A DNA stretch of 64,000 nt from Gonium pectorale (Eukaryota; Chlorophyta; Chlorophyceae; Chlamydomonadales; Volvocaceae): positions 2,787,744 through 2,851,743 of the forward strand of contig LSYV01000010.1 of NCBI GenBank assembly GCA_001584585.1, written 5' to 3'. The translations under genes and the position numbers were made by a program. The notes below the pieces were generated by a model that worked only from the letters and a program-made list of their open reading frames with translations, did no database searches and had not been told where the DNA came from. Below are positions 48,701 through 60,700 of this stretch, piece after piece (the stretch's first letter is position 1; the number at the start of each line of letters is the position of its first letter).

Positions 48701-51700
48701 CGGGCATTGTATGTTACATTGATTGCTTTCACATCCTCTCAGCCCCAGCTGAGACTTGGCTCGCCCAGAGGCAGTAGTCGTACAACCAAGAGAACCTCCA
48801 ACGACACACGACAGGACGAATTCCCAACACATCATCACCACATACCGTAATTGCAAGGAGCCTGCGCGTCGTGCATGATTGCTCCGTAGACTCGAATCAT
48901 GCGTATCCTCCCCGCATGCACCCACTGCTGCCACCAGATTATGTCACGGGAGCTGGGTATCCTGGAACTGCTCGTAGACTACATGGCCAGAATCAGCACT
49001 TGCACGTACAAGCATTGCCAACTGGTGACGGGTTACAGGTGAGCCGCCTCCATCCAGTTTCCTTGCGTGCAGAACACGCCTGCCCCGAGCACCTGCAGCC
49101 CTTTAACCTAACAGATATGGGACCTTGGCTGCTTCATTCCTTTGCCTCCTGCATATGCTCGGATGGGTCACTCAAGGCGTTACCCTCCCTGCTTGTCCCC
49201 GGCCTGCAGTGTACTCCAGCTCATGTGCCGCCACAACCCCGTCAACCAGTGCCATTTGGCTAATAGTCGCAAGTTGCTGGAGCTCCTGGATGAGCACATA
49301 CCTACCGGCTGCAGGTTTCGGCAAGGCGGCCAGCCAGGCGGCGAGCCAGACGGCGAACCAGGCGGTGAACTAGGCAGCGAGCCAGGCGGCAAACAAGGCC
49401 GCCAGCCAGGCGGCCAGCCAGGCAGCGAGCCAGGCGGCGAACCAGGCGGTGAGCGAGGCGGCCAGCCAGGCGGCCAGCCAGGCCGCCAGCCAGGCGGCCA
49501 GCTAGGCGGCCAGCCAGCAGGCAGCGAGCCAGGCAGCGAGCCAGGCGGTGAGCGAGGCGGCAAGCCAGGCGGCCAGCCAGGTGGCCAGCCAGGCCGCCAG
49601 CCAGGCGGCGAACCAGGCAGCGAGCCAAGCGGCGAACCAGGCGGCCAGCCAGGCGGCGAGCCAGGCGGCGAGCCAAGCGGCGAGCATCGCCTAGAGCAGT
49701 GCCGAGCACAAGGCCAAATAGATGACTTGCGTCGGCTGGAGGTCTCCGCACTTGAGATGCGAGCCGCGATGTACAAAGCCAACACATCCCTTCTACGCCT
49801 GTTGTCCCCGGAGACCGTGCGGGGCTGGGTGAAACAGCTGCGAGGGCGGCCCTTGGACATCCAACCAGCAGGCATTGCGCTCCTGCGGAAAGTCTGTGGC
49901 AGCCGTGATGCCCCAATGCCTGACATTCAGGTGTGTGTGCCGGACTCGTGTGGAGGTGGGGCGATGTTAATGCGTTCACATGGATGCCGCCCCAGCACCA
50001 CGCACGAGCTGTAGGTAGGGGCTTGTATTCGGCCCCACATACGTCCCGCTGAGCCTGGCTTACGCCATGCTACAACACGTCCCGTCCACATCTACGTCTG
50101 CACTTGCGCTTTGCCATCCACCAGCGCATCTAGCTCTCGCACAACTACCTGCCGGCAACTTGTTGCGTCCGGATGGATGGACATGGCTGCTGTATCCCAG
50201 GCTGCCATCTTGGATGAGCTAATCAAGTGCCCAGCAACGTTGTGCAAGGTCGTCACAGAGCCGACAAACGGTGGAGGCGCCCAAGGTGCCCAGCAGCTCG
50301 CCGCTTGCTGGGGAGGATGCGGCAAGGTGGACCTGGAGCACAGACAGTATCATCTCGAGTGGAGCAGCGGTGATGAGAAGCACGGTAGGTAGGGCCCCGC
50401 CCACGGTGCAGCAGATAAAGGTGCGGCCCACTAAATTATGCTGCTGGCTACAAATGCCGCGGCTGTCTGTAAGGAACAACCTCCGCTTTGAATGACAATC
50501 AAGGGGACGGAGTTACTAATTAGTCCTTGCTTCTGGAGGCCCACCTACCATATAGGAACATACAGGTCACGATGCATGTATGATACCCTCATCAGCAATT
50601 GCAAGCCATCTCTATATCATTATTATATTAGGATAGGCATGCATTCAGTCATCTCTCGTACACGCCGCATAGATAGCCTCTGCTGCCCGCCTCCAGATCT
50701 GGACTTGTGCACAGTGGCTCGTACCCCGCTGGACATACAGTGCGGATCCGCCAAGGTGCGGCCCTGCAGAGAAGTGCATCGCTCGACCGTGGGGCAAATT
50801 CGTGAACGGTGAAGGGTGTTCATGGTGACCGGACGCGGTTATTGCTTTTTGAAAGACGCACAAGGGATGCATGCACGCATGCCCCAAAGACCGCCGTGCG
50901 CAAACTATTTTGCTCCCTTATACGTAGATAGGTCAGTGCTTGATTACTCTGCATGTGGGCTCCTAGATCCAGGATTCCGGATTGAAGTATGCCAAATGCC
51001 GCGCTGCCGGCCAACCCCCTCGATCCCTCTTATCCCTCCTACGACACCAGCAATTAATGCTGGCCATCCGTGCGCCTCTACCAGCAGCGAGCCAGCAACC
51101 ACAGACGACAACAGAGCAGCACATGGCCCGCGTGAACAAACACACTCTCGTCGTTGTTTACTGCAGCACCCTCAAGCTGCTGGTGGCGCTATGCTACGGC
51201 CGCAATAGGGCCTTCTGGGAACGGCTCCATGGCCCTAGAACCAATCCTGGTGATGCTAACGAGAGCCTGGCTGAAAGGCTTGGCTTGCACGCGGGCCAGA
51301 TTATTAATGCCGCCACCGACGAGCTGCTGCCGTACCTAGTGCGCAGCTACATCGTCAAAGTGAGGTCACGGATGCGGCTGGATGTATGGCTGCGGCGTCG
51401 GGCGAAATGCTTATTATCGTTGGAAAGGCACACATGTCATTGTGGGAATCGTATGGAAGGTCCTCCGCAATCCAGTGGAATGTCCGGGCTCCATGCCTTT
51501 ACCGCGCTAGCGATCTACAATCTTATTGTCATCACCAAATCGTGCTTCACATACACGCGCACGGGTTTCGGCTGTTCCCACAATGCGCAACCCGCCTACC
51601 TGAGCCATCTAAATGCATTACCCCGCCCATGCGTGCTCCATAACCGTTGCAGGCGCTTCGGGCAATGTTTGTCGATGTGCAAGGGCCATCGGGGACGGCC

Positions 51701-54700
51701 TTGCACCGCCTGCCTCGCCTAGTTCGCATCTTGCCGCCCCTGCCGGAGAAGCCGCGCCAAGAGCCGACCCACCCGCTGGGCTTGGGCTCTAGCGAAATTC
51801 CTTCGGGCGGTGGGCACAAGACCTCCCAAGAGCATCTCGCCGGCAGCGTCCAGCCTGTCCGTGCTTCGGCGGCGGAGCTGCTCAGGGCTGCCCTCAGACA
51901 TCTGCAAGGCATTGTGAATGCCACATCCTCTGGCAGTAGCAGCTGGCGCGGTGCACTAGGTGCACTGGGCAGCCTGCTGGAGTGGCGGTTGCGCAGCCAG
52001 CAGGTTCGTGCGTGGTTGTGGCGCCGGCCACATGGCCTTGATTGTGGGTAGGGTGGCCCTTTGATGGATGTCAGCGTACTACAGCGAGCATGACCGAGGT
52101 AAACGTTTGCGTTCATCAGCAGTAGCAAATAAGCATCGACCGGCTACCGAGCCGCCTGTGCGACCATCATGCACAACAGGATAATTGGGAGCACATACAT
52201 ACACTCGATCTCGCCTTCTTGGCAACCCTACATACGACCGGTCCCTGCCAACACTTTTGCCTTTCAAAGGAGCAAGGCGGGGCTGATTATACGTTATCTA
52301 GACATGGGCCCTGAACGCCGTTTTGAGGCTGTTTGAATGGTGTAACAAACGGCCTAGGGAATCTCCCGAAAACGGCGTTGATGCCGGTTGGAAGACGTTT
52401 AGTTAGATTACTGCAGTTTCTTCCGTTACCCTCAGCCAGGTCCTTCGTGTTTTACTTCTATGTTTTGGCCCAAGAATTCATCAAAGGGTTCACTACCATT
52501 CTTAGGGTATTTTAGCCATACAACAGCAGACGGTGTTTGGCTCATTTGATTAACTGTTCAAAACCGCCCCTGACGTACGTCCAGGTTCCGTTCAGCGACA
52601 ATTATGGACGCGTATAGGATTGTCGCCTGCGCTCGACCGCACGGCATGAACGAATCCTACTCGCGGCGATAGACGGTTGCGGTCCATGCGGAAACGTACT
52701 GCGTTAAGAAGCTCGTGGAGCGCGAGCAGAATCCTGAATACGAAGCAGAAGTGCCGACCGAGCCATCCACAGGTCATTGCTGCGCCTGAGAATGACGTGC
52801 ACACGACTCAGTTCAGACAGCGCTCGGCACAGCCCAGCAGTCTGTTTTAAGCAGGTTCACTACGACAAGAACAAGGAAATGCACGGGGCTCAATGCTGAG
52901 CGGTGCGTAATAAGACGCCTTGAGCACTTGGTGCGTCCACAGTGCTGAAGTTGCCTCCAGAGCCACGGAACCTTGGAAACTTAAGACCTTCATGGGTGTA
53001 TATCTAAGCACGTGATGAGCACAAACGCGACTCTTAAGCAGTACCATTTTTCTGAACGCATCCATCTACTTGTCAGCCAGTTGGGCACGTTATTAACCTG
53101 CTTACTCGTTGGTATTTGTTGTGTTTGCACGGTTCAGGGCCCAGGGTATGTATGATGAGCCCTGGACATCTCTAGTGCGTGTTTGAGCCTCCGTATCTGC
53201 CTGTGCCGTGCGCTGACCTGCCCATCCACCCGCAGGACGCGACCTCCAGAACAGCCCCGTCGTCCAATGAGCACGGACCCTGCTCTGTGGGTCGAGCCAC
53301 GCTGCTGCGCAACTGGCTGCGCCTGGTGCGCGATCTATTTCAACTTGAGGTTGTCAAGAAGAGGGAGATGGCGGACACGGTGGCAGCAGGGGGCGATACA
53401 CCGCCGTGGCAGGCATCGCACAAGGCTTCGCAAGATCAGGAGGGGCTGATGCAGGTTGGCAAGGACCCTGCTGGAATAATAATAATAGTTTCGGGCATTT
53501 GGGTTACGTCGTCATCATCCATCATGGGCTCATACATTGAGGAAGTACATACAAGCAAAGTATGGAAAAGGTTCGTCGCATCTGGGTTTCTTGATTGATG
53601 TTTCCTGCTGAGATTGATTATTTTTGATGAATTTCTGTACTCCCTCCGGATATGACCCCTTACCTATATGCTGCTGGCGACGCCTACATAACTGGACTTC
53701 ACACGATGCCGCTCCCCACCTTAACACCCGCCTCATCATCAAGAGCATGCTGGTAACGTTGCTGGAGGTGCTGAAACTGTATGATGCCTGGCCCCTGAAG
53801 GACAAGAACCGCTTCAGGAAGGGGTAGGGTGGAGCATCCGATGGGACATGGCGTCACGACCTTTGCCGGCCCTTTATTTCCAGGCGGACAGATATATAGA
53901 TAGGCCACACTAGTTGATGAGGAGAGCAACGACGCCGCGGAGCCGCTGCTGTACGTAGCTCGCTTGCTTTACTACTTGCCATGCTTGAGGCCTGCCCTGC
54001 CCACCCGCACACATCAAACCGTTTCTGTTCTGTTGCTGTTCTCGCCCTTTAATAACCAGACCCGCTGCCAAGGCCATGCTCGCCGTGACGGCCGCCAAGA
54101 AAGTAGTGCTGCAGACTTTCGAGGTGCGTCAGTTGATGTGTTACGCCGTGTGAGCGCGCGACACAGCTGCGTACGTGCATAGCAGAATTGGTGGGTGCCT
54201 CTTCATGCAACCTGCTGCCTTACGTCAAGTTTCAGATCTTCGCGCCCAAGCAACAAATCTTGTTATAAGCCTGCCTGCTTAACATTCTGACCTGATGTAA
54301 CTTTACGCCGCCAAACATGTTCTCTTGCCAGGCGGCTTTGGACCTGCAGGCGGAGCAGCAGTGCAACGAAGTGTTCCACATCTTCAAGGCCTTCATTGGG
54401 CAGGAGGGGGACAGAGGCAAAGTTGCCTGGTTGCTGCGGCGCATGCTGCTGCGCAAAGGCTACAGCAGCCCACCGCCCAACAAGGGGTGAGCCAAGTAAT
54501 CACGCACGCATAGCGTACGAGGTGTCGGGTGTTTATTGCTGTTTGGTGCGGCTAGGTTGTGTGGCCACCACAGTTGCAGATCGGCCCTGCCTGATGAAGC
54601 TGCGTGCGTGCTTGCGTGCGGCTGACGAACGGTGCTAGCTGCGTTTTGAAAAAACTAACTAAAGCCTTTTTGGTGGCCAGCATGATCTTGAACGTCTGTA

Positions 54701-57700
54701 TGTTATCTCGCCGCCGCCTGCTGCCCGCACTGCCCGCAGCAATGCGGGCCCCATCGAGGTGGTAGTCGAGGACCCCGTCCCTGACGCAGCAGCAGCCCAC
54801 ATCCCGGTATGCACCTCATCAGCTACCCGGCCACAAGAAATCCGCGTCCCACCTGCCGCGGATGCGCCCAAGCAGCTGGACGGCAAAGCAGCAGTCAAAC
54901 GGCACCAAAATGACATGTGTGGCGATGTCCAGCCGGAAAATGGTGCGGCCACGCTAAACTGTTGCAGTGTGTTATGCTCCACTGCTCCAACCCCTGCTCC
55001 CCTGTTTGTTTGGCCGCCCCTGCCCTGCCGCCCCTACTGCACCTTGGCTGGCCAGGTCTCAACAGTGCCATGGCCCCGCAAAATGTGGGGAATGGAGGCA
55101 GCCGCACAGGCGTTGAAGCGGCGGGGCTCTGTGATAATGCCGCGTTGAACCGCTACTTGGCGGTCGCCGCTGCCTGGGCTCTCTACTCGTCGGACAAGGA
55201 GGACTGGGCGGGTCTTGCGAAACTGAGGAGCGGTGTCTGGCCCATAGGGGTCGTCAACAAGCTAAAGATGCTGTTTAGGTAAGAGGGAAGAAACAACGAA
55301 CATGTTCGGTCCAGGGATTGGCGTTTGCATCTTGTTTAGGCGCTCAGTTTTGTAGTTGCCAGCCGCGGTTCATTCGGTCTGGAGCGTATTTTGTAATAGG
55401 CAATGTCGCACATACACGAAGGCCCCGTGCCCTTATTTTCTATCCTATGCAGAAGATTTGCACTTTCTAATCGATGCAGGTACGCGAACACCCCACTGTC
55501 CCGTGCGGCGCTTTGGGCACTGGGGCGCTTCACGGACAGGCTGGAATGGCTCGCGATCACGGCTATGGACATCCACCCTACTGGGCCCGCTGCTGCTGGG
55601 GAGCTGCACAGCATACTCAGGCGAGGAAGATCCTGGAACACAGAACTTGGTTTGCAGGCGCCACTATCTAGCGCAGTCTTTCAACGCGCGTGTGCGCGTC
55701 ACTGCGGTGCGCAGATGGGACTGTTAATGAGACTTGTATGTACATGCGGTTACTTGAGCCCAGTCGTTCTAATGGCCCGTCCATTCTTTTCCTCCAACCC
55801 GTCATCAACTCTATCTGGTGGCCATGACTCGCCTCCATGACGTGGCTTCCCCTGGCCCCTGGTAGCATTTCGTTCTGTCCCTCGCTTTTGCTTTAGTTGT
55901 CTGCCGGGCGTTTACTGTACCCAGCAGTACGTACGAGTGCACGCTTATTACATACGATGCATCCACCCCGCCGCCGCGCACTACCCACAGCAGCGACTGC
56001 ACCAACCTGACGTGTGCGGCGTTTGCGCTCATGGAGTACCATCTGACTGGCGAGCTGGAGCTTCAGCCAAAGATGCCTACCACCGAGCTGCTAGAGCCGT
56101 TCAGGTATCTGCTCGCATGCCGACAGAGGGGTGTCTGGATGGTGTCCCCCGCCCATGCCATACACTCATACAGCGACTCGGTTTGCGGTTGGTTCAGGAC
56201 AGTGACTACCATGACTCTAGCAACCTAGTGGTTCGCTCCAATATATACCTGTATAGCACTCTTAGGTTGCTTCCAAATAAAGCGGGGCTGCATGCAGTGC
56301 AGACGTCGTCGTACTTGTGTATGTAGAGCTGTGCGTACTATGAAATATAATCTACGGTACTGTGCAGGTATGGCGACGCCAAGCTCTCATGCGTGGCATT
56401 TACGCTACTCGAGCATCTCAGCGGCAAGCGGGATCGACTGATGGCTGCACTTCGGAGCACAGTGTTGGTGCCAGCCGGCACCAAAGACAAGAACACGACA
56501 AAAGCGGACATGTTGGACAGAAAGGTCGGCTGCTGACACGTGCATGCATGCATGTGGAGTCGATTGCATGTTTTGCAGGGAAAACACAGTACGTGCGTGC
56601 TCACATGTTTGCTTGTCGTCCTGCCGTACGTAGTTCTCCATCCGTCTTGTGTATCCCGCTGCAAGTAAGACCTCCGGTTCCCCAGCATGTATACAACCCG
56701 ACCGGAATCTGATTCCGCCTCGATCGCTCACTACCTTATTTGCAGGTGGAAGACTTGATAAATTGGCAGGCCGCTCTAAAAGGTGAGGTGCCAGCACAAG
56801 GAGGAGGCACAGTCGCGGCCAAGAACAGGGCAGGCGTCCTCCATAATGTTGCCAGCGCCCTCGACACTCTCACGGCGGAGCTGCTTGAGGCGTCACCGGC
56901 AGCAGGGGGGACCAAGGGCGCCTGCTGCTGGCTGGAGGTCATACGCTACCAGCACCTGATGCACGCAAAGCAGGTGTGTGCCCGTGTATGCATGCCTCAG
57001 TGTGAGGTTCATCAAGGAGTCACGTTTATCAATGCCTGATGGCAGGAGCAATGCATGTGGGTAGCCCATACATACACCGTACAGTCCTTTCAGAACGCAG
57101 ATGGACGGAGCGGCAATTTACATTTGCTTGCCTGCTTCCCTGCTTGCTTATTAGCCCTTAACTGCTGCATCTGATGTGTCTTGAGCATAGATAGGTTTGA
57201 AGCATAACGCGTTTAAGGCATAACGCTTTTTACCGTACGGTACCGTACCGTACGCACGTCGTCCCGCATGTTCTCCCAGGTACACCTGCTGGCCCTCAAC
57301 TTCCTCCGCTTGCTGGAGCGCCTGCACTTCCAGGACGATCCACATGAACGTGACGAGCCTGCAAAAGCCGAATCAGCACGGACTTCAAATGAGGATCAGC
57401 AGGCAGATGCGCAGACGTTGGCTAGTGAGGGACATGCACATAGCCAGGAAGAGTCGGACGAGGGACAGCAGGCGCAGGTGCCAATTTTTTGCGAGAAGGA
57501 GGCCGCCAGAGAACTATCATCAGCGTGCCTCAAGGTGAGGGCTCCTCTACGTAGGTCCGGGATGTTGATCACACATACATGGGCATGCACATCACTCAAT
57601 GTTACTGACAATGGCCTTGGCTACTCTGCCCCGAATAACTGCCCCAATCTACCCCTTTCTTGCCGTGCACCTGCCCGCCCCATCCCTGCGCCTTGGCCTC

Positions 57701-60700
57701 CCACACTTGTCGTCACCCGCACCTACCCCCGCCCATGACTCAAAACCATCTTTGTGTTGTATGTGCAGTTCCTTCGTCACTTCATGGTGGCGAACCCCCC
57801 ACAACTGCAAGCCGCCACGACACACAGTCCCGAGTGGGATGCGCAATGCAAGGTGTCTGCAACCAACCAAGCGGCTGTGCTGCCCCACTTGCCAATACTG
57901 CTTTCCTTTCTTGACGACCCTCGACCGCCTGCGGCGGCCGTCATCAGTATGGCCGACCAGAAGCCCGGAACTGCCAGGGAGACAGTTATTGCAGTCTTTA
58001 TAGCAAACAAGGCAAGTTCAGGGTGACGTAGGGACATGTATGTGCTGCTGTGGGGCGTGTAGTACACTGCCAGGGCCCAAGGCAGGGCAAAGTGGACCTA
58101 ACGGCATTTAGGCACCTCCACAAAGTGACGCATACGTAGTTGCGCCTTACTGGCTATGCTCCTTAATGCAACCTATTTTATCCCCCTGCTATGAAAGTAC
58201 GCGCTAGCACCCGCCGCATCGCATTAGCAAGCAACCAAATTGCTATCTAGTACGTATGCAGTCACTGAATGATTTATGGTATGTCGTGCCTGCACTAATT
58301 TGTGTCGTTATCCAGGCCGCTACAGTGTCTGATGGTGAACTGCTGCTACGGAGGATTATGGAGTTCCTGGCACCTGCCCTGTGCGACCCAGCCAAGTGCA
58401 CTGAGCGGGTCACGCCCGTACACGCTGAGCTGCTACAGCTGCTGGCTGACTGCTGTGCAATGGAGGTGCCGGGCCTGAAGGAGAAGGTGGCAGACATCCT
58501 CACACTACAGCAAGTAAGTATGTGCCTTTATTCACTGCACATGCGGTGCCGCCGATAGCTAGCTAGGGTGGTATCCCGTAGGATGGGTGCATCATACAAA
58601 AATGCAATTGACTGCTTGGGTTAAGCTGTACGTTGCATGTAGGGTATGTGCCAAAGTCTGTAGTGACGCAACCTATCGACGGCTCAGGACGCACAAATGA
58701 CGCGTCACATGTTGCCAAGCAGGGTTCGCAACAACTTCCCCCGCCAAACACACTGCTACCTGAATCTAACAAAAAGTTTTCTAATCTCCCCATTCCAATA
58801 TATAGTTACGTACACTAAGAACAGACAGATAATGCACTCCATACGTGTACCTCCCCATCATCAACATGCAGCTGCTGGAGATCATGGTGCTGGATCCCCC
58901 GCCGCTGCCAACACCAACTGGGGCTCCACCCCCTGCGACGGAACCGAGTATGTTATCAGCACCAGAGGCGGATGCGCCGCAGCCTTTTGTAGAGCAGCCT
59001 GTTGCAAGCCCAACACAACAGCCGCCAGCCAAGATGACACCGAGCCCTGAGCTGGAGTCTGTGACAACGTCATTACTGCAGGAGCCTGTGAATGTCTCCC
59101 TTTGCAAGCTGCAGGAAGCCTGCTGGATCCTGATGCGGGTGGTGTACATGGGATCGGGCACCCTGGCCACGCAGAGGCAGGTCCGGGCGTTAGACAACCG
59201 CATTTGGCCGACAGTCGAAGGAGCTGGTGCAAGTCGCTCGCTAATTGAGGTAGGTGTGACTCGTGGGTAGACAGGTGGCAAGAATAAGCAGCAGCCGAAG
59301 CTCCTAGGTAAGCCGACGCTGCTCCATGCATGCGGGCTCGTTTGGAGTCAGCCGTTTTTTCCCTGCTAGTTATCCTTGTGGTATTACTGCATTATTGCTC
59401 CATCCAATGTCGAGCCACCACCCCTCCCAACCACATACTACATGTCGGCAGTGAAGGGCATGGCTAGGGATATATGGCTGTAATTGTCCACCTCCCTAAC
59501 TACCCTGCCACCGATACACCCCCAGCTGGCCCTTTCTTACGTGCATAGCGAGCTTGTGAATCCAAGGCCGACAAGCAAGAGCCGGACCTCATCCGATTCG
59601 CTGTTGGCATCTTACTGCCTGCCAGCACTCCGGGAGTATTTTGCGCATCACTGGCTGGAGCACATGCCCAACCCGACAGATTTGCAACGGCAGTGCCTGA
59701 AAGGTGCGGGCGGTGCGTGGGACTTGAAGCGTGGTCCTGTGCGTGGGAAAGCCTCATACGTAGCAGTAGTGAATGCAGCATGTAGGGATTGTATAATAAG
59801 GCGCCCATACCCAGCCATCCCTGTTGCATTTACCCACAAGCGCTGATTGATTCGACGTGTGTTCGCAGGTGTTCTTACCAACCTGTCCAAGCTGTTCAGC
59901 ACCTGCACTAATAAGCATGGCGATACCAGGTAATGAGGAAGGGGGCCGAGGGTGCGCGGCGAGATGCGCATACATACATGTGGTCGTGGCGGCTAACGCG
60001 GGCCTGATTGGCATTGCCTTCCGGTATGATTGATCATGAGGTCCGCCGTACCGCTAGCTGCCGCTATCCACCAAAGCGCTACAACCGTCCCAGCCGGGGT
60101 TTGTCTTTGTTCGCTGTTCCTGCCCACTGGTAGCTACATATATACAAACTGGAAAATCAACTCACGATAAATAGCGACGCCCTTCTGACTCATGACTCAT
60201 GCCCTCCCGCCCGCTACATCCTGGAACCCCAACTCACGAGACTCTGCTGCCCATTTCATCACCACCAATGCCTCCACTTCCAGCGATAAAGACGATCGCC
60301 GACTGCTGCAAAGGGCGATTCTCTCCACTGGTCTCGCCCTGCTGTCTGGTGCGCTGACGAAACTGCAGCGCGAGGCCCTGCAACTCGGCAGTAGTAGTGG
60401 TGCTGGTGCCAAGAGCGTCGGGGCGCCGCCTCCGGTCACGGGTGCTGCCGGTTGTGGTGACCACCCGTTGGGAAGTGCCGATAGCATGGCGCTATGGCTG
60501 GGTGCTGAACTGTTGCCGCCCCTGCGCTTACTCGTCTTTAAGGCCCGTACAATGGGCCTGCGGATGGAGGACAGTGGCGACGAGCGCCCACAACCGCTGC
60601 TGGAAGGTAATCATCTTGCTGGAGAAGGAACTCATGCATGGCGGCGTGGCTGTCGCGCACAGAGCGCCGAGCAAGCGGTGCTAGCGTCAATATGGGGATG

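Noticed and set aside
49180..49979. Long minus-strand frames of Leu-Ala-Ala-Trp repeats
   Set aside because: They arise only because the 12-bp coding repeat is a multiple of three. The plus frame continues into conserved IP3R sequence on both sides.
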